44,775 nt of DNA from Kitasatospora sp. DSM 101779 (GTDB lineage: Bacteria > Actinomycetota > Actinomycetes > Streptomycetales > Streptomycetaceae). Positions 14,919 to 22,578 of this stretch are shown here, one piece after another. The translations under genes and the position numbers were made by a program. The notes under the pieces are model-generated. The model had not been told where the DNA came from. It did no database searches and saw only the letters and a program-made list of their open reading frames with translations. The DNA lies in NCBI RefSeq assembly GCF_025655475.1, contig NZ_JAHTIK010000001.1:4032756-4077530 (forward strand). The letters are read 5' to 3'. Positions within the stretch are counted from its first letter, which is position 1. Each line of letters begins with the position of its first letter.

Positions 14919-16595
14919 ATGCGCACTGCGCCCCGGCCGGCCGACGGTCCTGCGCTCCTGCCGCCCGGCGGCATCGGGTTCCTGGCACGCGGTCTGCTGG
15001 CCCTGGCGCTGCTCGCCGGCTTCTACCTGCTGGCCCTCGGTATCGTCGGCGGTCTGCTCGCCGTCGATGTCCTGCTCGCGGTGAACTCGGCGCACCCGTT
15101 CGGCCTGGGCGGGCTGAAGGTGTACGCGGTGAGCGCAGTCCTCGCGTACCCGGTACTGCGCACGGTCTTCCTCACGCACCGTCACAAGCCCGCCCCGGAG
15201 CCGTTGCCGGGGCTGTCCGTCGGCCCGGCGGAGCAGCCGGTCCTGTGGGAGCGCGTGCGGCAGCTGGCGGATGAGTACGGCACCCGCGCGCCGGACGAGC
15301 TGCGGCTCGTCGCCGAGGCCAACGCTCAGGTCTGCGAGGACGTCCGGCTGCTGGGGCTGTTGCCCGGGCGCCGGCGGATGGAGCTCGGGATCCCGCTGCT
15401 GATCGGTTTCAACCAGGCGGAACTCGACGCGGTGATCGCCCACGAACTGGGTCACTTCGGCAACAAGGACACCCGGATCGGTGGGCTGACGCATTCGGGC
15501 CGGCGAGCGGTCGCGCACACCGTCCACGCCCTGCACGAGCGTGCCGCCCGGAACCGGGCCGCGCATGCCGCCGAGCTCGCGGCGTCGGCGGCGGTACGGC
15601 GTGCCAAGGGCAGGCGGACGCGGACACCTCAGGCGTCCGGAGGTGTCGACCAGGTGCTCGCGCGGATCTTCGCGGCGTACGCCGGGCTGTACCTCACCGT
15701 CTCGGCCGCGGTGAGCCGCCGGCAGGAGATCGCCGCCGACCTCGCCGCGGTCCGGCTCGTCGGCCGGGACGCGACGGCTTCGGCACTGCGCAGGCTCCCG
15801 GTGATCGACACGGCGCTGGAGTACCACCTGCACCGGTACGCGATGGTCGGCTGGGAGGACGGCCTGCTGCCACTGCCCGGGCAGGTCTACGGCGGTCTGG
15901 CCCACCTGCTGGCCGAACCGGGCCGCCGGGAGGAGCTGGGCCGGCTGGAGCCGGAGGCGGCCGACGCCGAGCACGACCCGTACGACTCGCACCCGCCGCT
16001 CCCGGCCCGGATCGCCGCCGTCGAGTCGCTGCCGCCGGACGGACGGGCTACGACCGGCTCCGGACCTGCCCTGGCCCTGCTGTCCGCTCCGGAGCGGACC
16101 GTCGCGGAGGTCGAGGCTGTCACCCTGCCACCGGAGTCCGCCGGAATGACCCGGCTGGACTGGCCCGAGCTGGCCCGGCGGACCGGCCGGGCCCGGCACG
16201 CCGCGGGCGTGGACGCCCTGCGGCAGGCCGTCGGCCGGGACCTGCCGGCCGCCGCACTGCTGGCCGAGGTGATGACCGGTCACCTCCGGGAGATCGCCGA
16301 CCGGTTGCCGAAGAGTCCGCAGGCCCGGGCCGCGACCGGCCGGGCCGCCCGCGAGTTCACCCGGCCGGTGCTTCGGAGCGCACTGTCCGACCTGGTCCTG
16401 ATCGTGCTGGCCGACGCCGGGACGGCCGACTGGGACGTCTCGTGGGCGGAGCCGGTGCGGCTGCGCCTGCCCGATGCCGTGGCCCGGGGGCTGCCGGCCG
16501 CGCTCGACGCCGCGGTCGCGGACGTCCCGGACCGGCAGCCACTGCGCACCCTGCTGGCGGATGCCGGCCTTCCCCTCCCTCCGGCCCCCTGCTGA
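14919..16595 (+). CDS. M48-family membrane zinc metalloprotease
   Basis: A 558-residue protein of the HtpX/Ste24 peptidase group. Two or three helices at residues about 20-55 and 66-86 anchor it, followed by a cytoplasmic catalytic domain. The zinc site is HELGH (H175, E176, H179) within AVIAHELGHFGNKD, and the third ligand is E270 in RRQEIAADLAAVRLVG. A further hydrophobic segment (about 245-265) precedes it. The C-terminal 200 residues (HPPLPARIAAVESLPPDG onwards) are an extra domain not seen in HtpX. ATG 14919 has GAGGAA at eight bases. The next gene begins 40 bp later on the same strand and is probably co-transcribed. A membrane protein quality-control role is likely by family, but the substrate is unknown. 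Confidence 0.87.
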   Translation: MRTAPRPADGPALLPPGGIGFLARGLLALALLAGFYLLALGIVGGLLAVDVLLAVNSAHPFGLGGLKVYAVSAVLAYPVLRTVFLTHRHKPAPEPLPGLSVGPAEQPVLWERVRQLADEYGTRAPDELRLVAEANAQVCEDVRLLGLLPGRRRMELGIPLLIGFNQAELDAVIAHELGHFGNKDTRIGGLTHSGRRAVAHTVHALHERAARNRAAHAAELAASAAVRRAKGRRTRTPQASGGVDQVLARIFAAYAGLYLTVSAAVSRRQEIAADLAAVRLVGRDATASALRRLPVIDTALEYHLHRYAMVGWEDGLLPLPGQVYGGLAHLLAEPGRREELGRLEPEAADAEHDPYDSHPPLPARIAAVESLPPDGRATTGSGPALALLSAPERTVAEVEAVTLPPESAGMTRLDWPELARRTGRARHAAGVDALRQAVGRDLPAAALLAEVMTGHLREIADRLPKSPQARAATGRAAREFTRPVLRSALSDLVLIVLADAGTADWDVSWAEPVRLRLPDAVARGLPAALDAAVADVPDRQPLRTLLADAGLPLPPAPC

Positions 16596-16635
16596 TCCCC
16601 CGCTTCGTCCCCCGTCATGAGAAATCGAGCTCACC

Positions 16636-17751
16636 ATGGACGTACTCACCGCCCTCGGCGGCGGCACCGGCGTGATGGTCGTCGCCGCCGTGTCCGCCTA
16701 CCGCAAGTCCCGCCGGGCCCAGCGGGTCGCTGCGGCCGCGCCCGCCCCGGCCGGTGGCGGACGGGCGATCGACCCCACCGCCTACGGGATGGCTCCCGGG
16801 GACCGGATCGACACCACCAAGGCCTCCTCGGACCCCGAGGGCGAGGCCGCGCGGGCGGCTGCGCTGGCGGGCGACTGGCGGACGCCCGCCGCCTACCTCG
16901 AAGCGGCCGGCTCCGACTGGGACCTGCGGTGGCGCCGGCTCGGCTACCTCGCCGAGGCGGCGGCCGAGGACGACGCGTTCGTCAAGGCGTGGCAGGCCGC
17001 TCGTCCGGACGACCCGAGCGCCGCCCTGGTGCACGCGGACGGCATGGTCATGCTGGCCGGGAAGCTGCGTGGCGCGCTGGGCGCCCAGCACACCACGCAC
17101 GAGCAGTTCGACGCCTTCCACCGGGTGCTCGCCGACTCGGAGGCCGCCTGTCTCCGGGCCGCCGAGCTCGCCCCGGAGGATCCGAGCCCGTACATCGCCC
17201 GGATCACGATCGCGAGGGGTCTGGGCTGGTCGCACGAGCGGTTCCGGACCCTGTGGGCCGAGGTCGTGTCCCGGGCGCCGCACCACTTCGGCGCGCACCG
17301 GGCCGCGCTGCAGTACTGCTGCGCGAAGTGGCAGGGCTCCCACGAGCTGATGCACGAGTTCGCCCGGCAGGCAGCCGCGTCGGCGCCGCCCGGCGACCTG
17401 CTGGCAGCGCTGCCGCTGTTCGCCGTCTTCGAGCAGGAGTACCGGGACGGGAACGAGGACATCTACCGGCTGCCTGCCACCGCGGCCGCGGTGGATGCGG
17501 CGTGGCGCGTGGTGGCTGCGGCGCCTGCCGGACACCACCGGCTGCCGGAGGTCCGGCACATCCTGGCGAACGCCCTGGAGTGCAGCGGCCGGTACGCCGA
17601 GGCCGTGGAGCAGTTCCAGTTGATCGGCCCGTTCTGCGGGGCGGTCCCGTGGACCTACTACGGCAGCCCGCTCAAGGCGTTCGGCGGGTCCCGCGCCACT
17701 GCCGTGGCGGGCTGGGAGGACGCCGGGCGGCCTGCGGTGCCGCAGGTCTGA
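16636..17751 (+). CDS. Membrane-anchored helical hypothetical protein, TPR-like
   Basis: A 371-residue protein I cannot name. Residues 1-21 (DVLTALGGGTGVMVVAAVSAY) form a short membrane anchor followed by a basic RKSRRAQR stop, which places the rest in the cytoplasm. The body is Ala-rich and helical, with repeated segments resembling helix-turn-helix repeat units (GDWRTPAAYLEAAGSDWDLR, LRAAELAPEDPSPYIARIT, ALECSGRYAEAVEQFQLIG), so a TPR-like scaffold is likely. The conserved-looking core is W/H/Y-rich. It follows the M48 protease by 40 bp and is likely its operon partner, perhaps an adaptor. It ends before a terminator hairpin at 17767-17800. ATG 16636 has only a weak ribosome binding site. 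Confidence 0.6.
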   Translation: MDVLTALGGGTGVMVVAAVSAYRKSRRAQRVAAAAPAPAGGGRAIDPTAYGMAPGDRIDTTKASSDPEGEAARAAALAGDWRTPAAYLEAAGSDWDLRWRRLGYLAEAAAEDDAFVKAWQAARPDDPSAALVHADGMVMLAGKLRGALGAQHTTHEQFDAFHRVLADSEAACLRAAELAPEDPSPYIARITIARGLGWSHERFRTLWAEVVSRAPHHFGAHRAALQYCCAKWQGSHELMHEFARQAAASAPPGDLLAALPLFAVFEQEYRDGNEDIYRLPATAAAVDAAWRVVAAAPAGHHRLPEVRHILANALECSGRYAEAVEQFQLIGPFCGAVPWTYYGSPLKAFGGSRATAVAGWEDAGRPAVPQV

Positions 17752-17766
17752 GACGGGTGGCGACGG

Positions 17767-17800
17767 GCGCCGCCGGCCGCTCCACGCGGACCGGCGGCGC
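17767..17800. terminator. Bidirectional hairpin terminator between convergent genes
   Basis: A perfect 10-bp stem (GCGCCGCCGG with its complement) and a 14-base loop, between the TPR-like gene (ends 17751) and the LLM gene (ends 17842 on the other strand). Confidence 0.7.
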
Positions 17801-17841
17801 GGACCGCGGGGAGCGCCCCGGCCCCGTCGGCGGCCGGTTCC

Positions 17842-18732
17842 TCACCGGTCCAGCTGGGCGAGGCCCTCGGTGGCGATCTCCTCGAAGACGGCGAGGTCGT
17901 TCTCGAAGATCGAGTCCGGCACCGGCCAGTGGACCACCAGCTCCGTGATTCCCAGCTCCCGGTACGTGCCGGCCCAGTCGACGAAGGCGTCCACCGACTG
18001 CAGCGGCTTCTCCGCGGTCGAGCCCTGCAGCAGCACCTTCTCCAGCTCGCCCACGTCCCGGCCCGTCGTCGCGCAGGCCGCGGTCAGCTTCTCGATCTGC
18101 CGCGCGATCACCGCGGGAGCCTGCTCGACCGGCACCTCCGCCGGGCCCTTCGGGTCGCCGTAGGTCACCCAGCCCTGCCCGTACTCCGCCGCCAGCCGCA
18201 GCCCGCGCGGCCCGGTCGCCGCCACGTAGAACGGCAGCCGCGGTGTCTGGACGCAGCCCGGGATGTTCCGCGCCTCGATCGCCGAGTAGTAGGTGCCCTC
18301 GCTCGTCGTGGCATCGTTGCGGAGCAGGCCGTCCAGCAGCGGCAGGAACTCGCCGAAGCGGTCCGCCCGTTCCTTCGGCGACCACGCCTCCTGCCCCATC
18401 GCCGTGGCGTCGAAGCCCGTCCCGCCGGCCCCGATCCCCAGCGTCACCCTCCCGCCGGACACGTCGTCCAGCGTGATCAGCTCCTTCGCCAGGGTCACCG
18501 GGTGGCGGAAGTTCGGCGACGTCACGAGCGTCCCCAGCCGGAGCCGCTCGGTGGCCGTCGCCGCCGCGGTCAGCGTCGGGACGGAACCGAACCACGGTTC
18601 CTCGCGGAAGGTCCGCCACGACAGGTGGTCGTACGTGTAGGCGGCGTGGAAGCCGAGTTCTTCGGCCCGTCGCCAGATCTTCTGTCCCTCGGCCCACCGG
18701 TGGACGGGGAGGATCACCGTGCTCAGTCGCAT
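17842..18732 (-). CDS. LLM-class (luciferase-like) F420-dependent oxidoreductase
   Basis: A 296-residue TIM-barrel flavin/F420 oxidoreductase. The start MRLSTVILPVHRWAEGQKIW, then EELGFHAAYTYDHLSW, LRLGTLVTSPNFRHPVTLAKELITLDDVSGGRVTLGIGAG and the FYVAATGPRGLRLAAEYGQGW segment follow the order of the bacterial luciferase-like family. Actinomycete members of this type often use reduced F420 rather than FMN; that cofactor choice is inferred. The start ATG at 18732 faces the divergent lipoprotein gene across 109 bp. It is single and its substrate is not predictable. No missing core segment is seen. Confidence 0.85.
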   Translation of the reverse strand: MRLSTVILPVHRWAEGQKIWRRAEELGFHAAYTYDHLSWRTFREEPWFGSVPTLTAAATATERLRLGTLVTSPNFRHPVTLAKELITLDDVSGGRVTLGIGAGGTGFDATAMGQEAWSPKERADRFGEFLPLLDGLLRNDATTSEGTYYSAIEARNIPGCVQTPRLPFYVAATGPRGLRLAAEYGQGWVTYGDPKGPAEVPVEQAPAVIARQIEKLTAACATTGRDVGELEKVLLQGSTAEKPLQSVDAFVDWAGTYRELGITELVVHWPVPDSIFENDLAVFEEIATEGLAQLDR

Positions 18733-18841
18733 GCCGTCGACCCTAGTCGGACCGCGCCCCGAGCAGCGGCTTCCCGCCGCCCCGCGACGATCGCGAACCG
18801 TGACCCTCCGGTGCGATCTGATGATGATTTAGTTGTTCTCC

Positions 18842-19597
18842 GTGACACATCCATTCATACGAAAGACCACCGCTGTCTGCGGCCTCGCCTCCGTCCTCCT
18901 GCTCTCCGCGTGTGCCGGGTCCGGTTCGGGCGGCGCCACCGCGCCCTCGTCCGCGGCCGCCGCGCCGTCCGCCACGGGGGCGGCCGGCTCGAGTGCGCCC
19001 GCGGTGCGGGAGGCGCCCGACGCGCCCGCGCTCGCCGCCTCGGTGGCGTTGAAGCCGCAGGAGTGGGCGGCCGGGTTCGTTCCCGGCGAGCCGTACGAGG
19101 TGGCCGCCCTGGCCGAGCGGATGGTCGACACCTCCTGCGAGTACGTGCCGAGCTCCGAGGGCACCGGCCGGATCGGCACGATGACGCGGGCGGTACGCCG
19201 TCCGGCCGCCGGCGCGGCCACCGCGGTGACCGGCCGCTCGTCCGCCGACGTGTACGTACGGGCCGAGGACGCGCACGAGGCGGTCTCCGCCCTGCGGACC
19301 GACGCCCGCCGGTGCCAGCAGGTGGTCGACGGGCGGTACGGCCGGAAGTACCGGGCCACCCGCGAGGTCGCACCGCCGCGGACCACCGCCGCCGACGAGG
19401 TCTACGCCGAGGAGGGGCAGGCCTCCGCGCTGGACGGCACGGCGGGCGAGTTCCCGTTCGTCCGGGTCGCGGCCCGCAAGGGCGCGACGGTGGTCGGCGT
19501 GTTCGTCGAGGTGGAGCAGGCACAGGGCCTGACGGCCGCCCGCGAGCAGTCCCGCACGGTGCTGGCCGCCCTGCTGGCGAAGGTGCCGCCGCAGTAG
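18842..19597 (+). CDS. Putative secreted lipoprotein
   Basis: A 251-residue exported protein. A short basic N-terminus (THPFIRKT) and hydrophobic core lead to the lipobox LLSAC, so the Cys would be lipidated and the protein anchored outside the cell. A Ser/Ala/Gly linker (about residues 26-60) precedes a domain with paired Cys residues (DTSCEYVPSSEG and DARRCQQVVDGRYG) that may form a disulfide; the remainder (PFVRVAARKGATVVGVFVEVE) looks like a beta-rich sensor-type fold. GTG 18842 is used because it gives the usual n-region length; a TTG at 18833 is in frame. No ribosome binding site is visible, so a leaderless transcript is possible. The function is unknown. Confidence 0.75.
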   Translation: MTHPFIRKTTAVCGLASVLLLSACAGSGSGGATAPSSAAAAPSATGAAGSSAPAVREAPDAPALAASVALKPQEWAAGFVPGEPYEVAALAERMVDTSCEYVPSSEGTGRIGTMTRAVRRPAAGAATAVTGRSSADVYVRAEDAHEAVSALRTDARRCQQVVDGRYGRKYRATREVAPPRTTAADEVYAEEGQASALDGTAGEFPFVRVAARKGATVVGVFVEVEQAQGLTAAREQSRTVLAALLAKVPPQ

Positions 19598-19734
19598 TCC
19601 CCGGCGGCGGGCGGCACGCACCGCCGCGCCGCCGCCGTGCGCGGCCCGATCCCGGTGCCCGGGAGGGTCCGGCGACGCCCCCTCCAGGGACCGCCCCCTC
19701 CCGGGGCCGCCGCACGGTACGCGAAGATGGACCG

Positions 19735-20550
19735 GTGACCCCCACCACCCCTCGCCCCCGCCTGATCGCCACCGACCTGGACGGCACGCTGCTGTGCAGC
19801 GGCGGCACCGTCTCCGACCGGACGGCGGCGGCACTGGCCGCAGCCGAGCGGGCCGGGCTCCAGGTGGTCTTCGTGACCGGCCGGCCGCCGCGCTGGATGG
19901 CTCAGCTCAGCGGCCACATCGGCGGCCACGGGGTGGCCATCTGCTCCAACGGCGGCGCGGTCGTCGACGTCCGGCGGGGCGAACTGCTGGAGACCTTCCC
20001 GCTCGACGCGGAGGAGGCCCTGGCGGTGGTCCGCGCGCTGCGCGAGCGGCTGCCCGGCACGGCCTTCGCCTTCGAGTTCCCCGGCGGCTTCGCGCGGGAG
20101 CCCGAGTACACCCTGGTGATGTGGGAGTCGGACAAGGAGCACCCGGTCGCGGACGCCGAGAAGCTGATCGCCGACGGCCGCGTCGCCGGTCTCTTCAAGC
20201 TGCTCGCCAAGCACCCCGACCTCGACCCGGACACCTTCCTCCGCCGGGCCCGCGAGGCCGCCGGGCACCTCGCCGAGATCACCCGGTCCAGCCCGGTCAG
20301 CCTGCTGGAGATCAGCGCCGCCGGCGTGACCAAGGCCAGCACCCTGGCCCGGTGGTGCCGGGAACAGGACATCGACCGCTCCGAGGTGGTCGCCTTCGGA
20401 GACATGCCGAACGACCTGGAGATGCTCGCCTGGGCCGGCGCCTCGTACGCCGTCGCGAACGCCCATCCGGACGTGCTCGCCGCCGTGGCCCAGCACACCG
20501 TGAGCAACGAGGACGACGGCGTGGCGGCCGTCATCGAGACACTCTTCTGA
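19735..20550 (+). CDS. HAD-superfamily hydrolase, Cof-like (IIB)
   Basis: A 271-residue phosphatase with motif I DLDGTLL (D14, D16), the TGRPPRWM motif II region, the Lys of the VTKASTLARW segment, and motif IV FGDMPNDLEML (D223, D227). The motif positions match those of the paralogue at 3644-4468 almost exactly. GTG 19735 is taken because it directly precedes TPTTPRPRLIATDLDGT; no ribosome binding site is present, and a TACGCG/AAGAT patch just upstream suggests a leaderless start. It is a single gene between the lipoprotein gene and the convergent kinase gene. The substrate is unknown. Confidence 0.88.
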   Translation: MTPTTPRPRLIATDLDGTLLCSGGTVSDRTAAALAAAERAGLQVVFVTGRPPRWMAQLSGHIGGHGVAICSNGGAVVDVRRGELLETFPLDAEEALAVVRALRERLPGTAFAFEFPGGFAREPEYTLVMWESDKEHPVADAEKLIADGRVAGLFKLLAKHPDLDPDTFLRRAREAAGHLAEITRSSPVSLLEISAAGVTKASTLARWCREQDIDRSEVVAFGDMPNDLEMLAWAGASYAVANAHPDVLAAVAQHTVSNEDDGVAAVIETLF

Positions 20551-20598
20551 GCCCCGGGTCCGACCCCCCGGACGGGACGGCGACGCGGACGCGGACGG

Positions 20599-22362
20599 TC
20601 AGAGCCTGGCCGTCCAGCGGACCCGGGTGCCGCGACCGCGCGGGCCGGGCTCGTGCCAGGCGTCGCCGCCCAGCGCCTCCGCACGCCGGGTGAGGTTGCG
20701 CAGCCCGCTGCGGCGACCGCCCACGGGGATCCCGACGCCGTCGTCGGTCACGGTCAGCAGCACCCCGGGCCGCCCACTCTCCAGCGCCTCGGGATCGCCG
20801 GCGAGCGGCCGCCCCTCGTCGTCCAGATGCACCGTCGCGTCGACCTCGACCGCCACCCGGGAGGCCCGCGCGTGCCGGGCCGTGTTCGACAGCATCTCCC
20901 GCAGCGCGGCCAGCAGCTGACGGCCCGTACCGGCCCCCACCAGGCTCTCCACCGGACCGGTGAACCCGACCGACGGCTTGAACCCGAGCGCCGCCGCGGC
21001 CTGGCTGGCCTCCCGCAGCACCCGGGTGCGCAGGGTGTCCGGCTCGTTCCCGGTGTCGTGCTGCAGGGCGTAGATCGTGGTGCGGACCTCCTGGATCGTC
21101 GCGTCCAGCTCGTCCACCGCCTTGCCGATGCCCTCCCTCACCTCCGGGACGACCGCCCTGCGGGCAGCCCCCTCCAGCATCATCCCGGTGGCGAACAGCC
21201 GCTGGATCACCAGGTCGTGCAGGTCGCGGGCGATCCGGTCGCGGTCCTGGAACACCGCCAGCCGCTGCTGGTCCCGCTGGCCCTCGGCGAGCCGAAGCGC
21301 CAGCGCCGCCTGCGAGGCGAAGGTCTGCGCGAGCTGCTTCTCGCCGCCCGTGAACGGTGCCGCCCCCCTCGTCCGCCACACCACCAGCCCGCCGAGCACC
21401 CGGCCCGAGGACACCATCGGCACCGCCATCGCCGGACCGAACCGGCGGGCCAGCCGGAGCACGACGGCCGGATCGGTGGACATGTCGTCGAAGTAGACGC
21501 TCTCCCCCGCCAGCAGCCGCCCCGCGAACCCGCCCTGCGGCATCAGCTCGCCCCGGACGAACTCGGCGGCCTCGCCCGAGGCGTGCGCCACCCGCAGCCT
21601 GCCGTCCGAGGTCGGCAGCAGGATCATCCCCAGGGCGCCGGCCGCCAGCTCCCGGACCTGCTCCGCGGCGACCGTCAGCGCGACCTCGGCCTCGTCCGTC
21701 GAGAGCAGGGCCGTGGTCACCGCCGCCGCACCGGCGATCCACCGCTCGCGGCGGCGCCCAGCCTCGTACAGCCGGGCGTTCTCGATCGCCACGCCGGCGG
21801 CCGTCGCCAGCGCCTGGACGACCTGCTCGTCCTCCGGGGTGAAGCCGCCGCCACCCAGCTTCTCCGTGAGGTACAGGTTCCCGAACACCTTGCCGCGGAC
21901 CCGGATCGGCACACCCAGGAACGAGGTCATCTGCGGGTGGTGCGGCGGGAATCCGGACGAGCGCGGATCCTGTCGCAGATCGGCCAGGCGCAGCGACTCG
22001 GGGTGGTCGATCAGCACCCCGAGGATGCCGCGGCCGGAGGGGAGTTCGCCGATCCCGGCCGCCGTCTCGTCGTCGATGCCGACGTGGATGAAGTCGGAGA
22101 GCCCGCCCTGCGGGGAGACCACGCCCAGGGCGGCGTACTCGGCGTCGACCAGCTCGGCCGCGCCGGCGGCGATCCGCTGCAGCGTCACGTGCAGGTCCAG
22201 ACCCGCACCGACCGAGACCACGGCCTCCAGCAGGCGCTGCATCCGGTCGGTGACCGCGGCGGCCGACTGCAGGCGCTCCGACACCTCGCTGACCAGGGTG
22301 TCCAGGCCCAGCGACGAGATCTCCGAGGCCCGACCCCGGCCCCGGTCGGCAGGCGACTCCAT
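20599..22362 (-). CDS. Tandem-GAF sensor histidine kinase, DevS/DosT-like
   Basis: A 587-residue soluble kinase without transmembrane helices. GAF-A (about residues 55-195) has GRGILGVLIDHPE and FPPHHPQMTSFLGVPIRVRGKVFGNLYL; H142 and Y164 are 22 residues apart, as are the heme-ligand H149 and distal Y171 of Mycobacterium tuberculosis DevS, so a heme b sensor for O2, NO, CO or redox state is likely. GAF-B is about 215-365. The transmitter has DRIARDLHDLVIQRLFATGM (phospho-acceptor His) of the NarL-linked HisKA_3 type and an ATPase end with DDGVGIP. ATG 22362 is seven bases after TACGCT on the minus strand with no ribosome binding site, so it is probably leaderless. No response regulator is adjacent. 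The cyd operon lies directly upstream on the same strand. Confidence 0.88.
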   Translation of the reverse strand: MESPADRGRGRASEISSLGLDTLVSEVSERLQSAAAVTDRMQRLLEAVVSVGAGLDLHVTLQRIAAGAAELVDAEYAALGVVSPQGGLSDFIHVGIDDETAAGIGELPSGRGILGVLIDHPESLRLADLRQDPRSSGFPPHHPQMTSFLGVPIRVRGKVFGNLYLTEKLGGGGFTPEDEQVVQALATAAGVAIENARLYEAGRRRERWIAGAAAVTTALLSTDEAEVALTVAAEQVRELAAGALGMILLPTSDGRLRVAHASGEAAEFVRGELMPQGGFAGRLLAGESVYFDDMSTDPAVVLRLARRFGPAMAVPMVSSGRVLGGLVVWRTRGAAPFTGGEKQLAQTFASQAALALRLAEGQRDQQRLAVFQDRDRIARDLHDLVIQRLFATGMMLEGAARRAVVPEVREGIGKAVDELDATIQEVRTTIYALQHDTGNEPDTLRTRVLREASQAAAALGFKPSVGFTGPVESLVGAGTGRQLLAALREMLSNTARHARASRVAVEVDATVHLDDEGRPLAGDPEALESGRPGVLLTVTDDGVGIPVGGRRSGLRNLTRRAEALGGDAWHEPGPRGRGTRVRWTARL

Positions 22363-22464
22363 GCAGCCGAGCGTATGCCGCACCAAGCCACCCCGCAGGG
22401 AGGGCACCGCCAGGGGAGTTGGGAACGGCGGAGGTCAACCCCAGGGGCGCTGGGGGTGTCCCTG

Positions 22465-22562
22465 CAGTCCGCGGCGTCCCTGCTGTGGCTGCCCCAGTCC
22501 CGTAGGTATGCCCCGCCCCGGACTGCGCAGTTCCGCCCCCGGGGGGTGATCCCCGCAGTCCC
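22465..22562. promoter_or_regulatory. Cluster of GGACTG half-sites upstream of the DevS-like kinase
   Basis: In the 216-bp gap between cydCD and the kinase, CAGTCC occurs at 22465-22470, 22495-22500 and 22556-22561, and GGACTG at 22520-22525 within ACTGCGCAGT (22522-22531), a perfect 10-bp palindrome. DosR/DevR regulators recognise GGGACT-type half-sites, but the spacing here does not reproduce their full palindrome. No gene is seen in the gap. Confidence 0.35.
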
Positions 22563-22578
22563 CCGCGCCCCTGACCGG

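Noticed and set aside
20558..20573. Terminator between the HAD and kinase genes
   Set aside because: Only a 5-bp stem (GTCCG/CGGAC) with a C-rich loop is visible; too weak to claim.
22465..22562. Full DosR/DevR box
   Set aside because: The half-sites are present, but the spacing of the 20-bp consensus palindrome is not, so I report only a half-site cluster.
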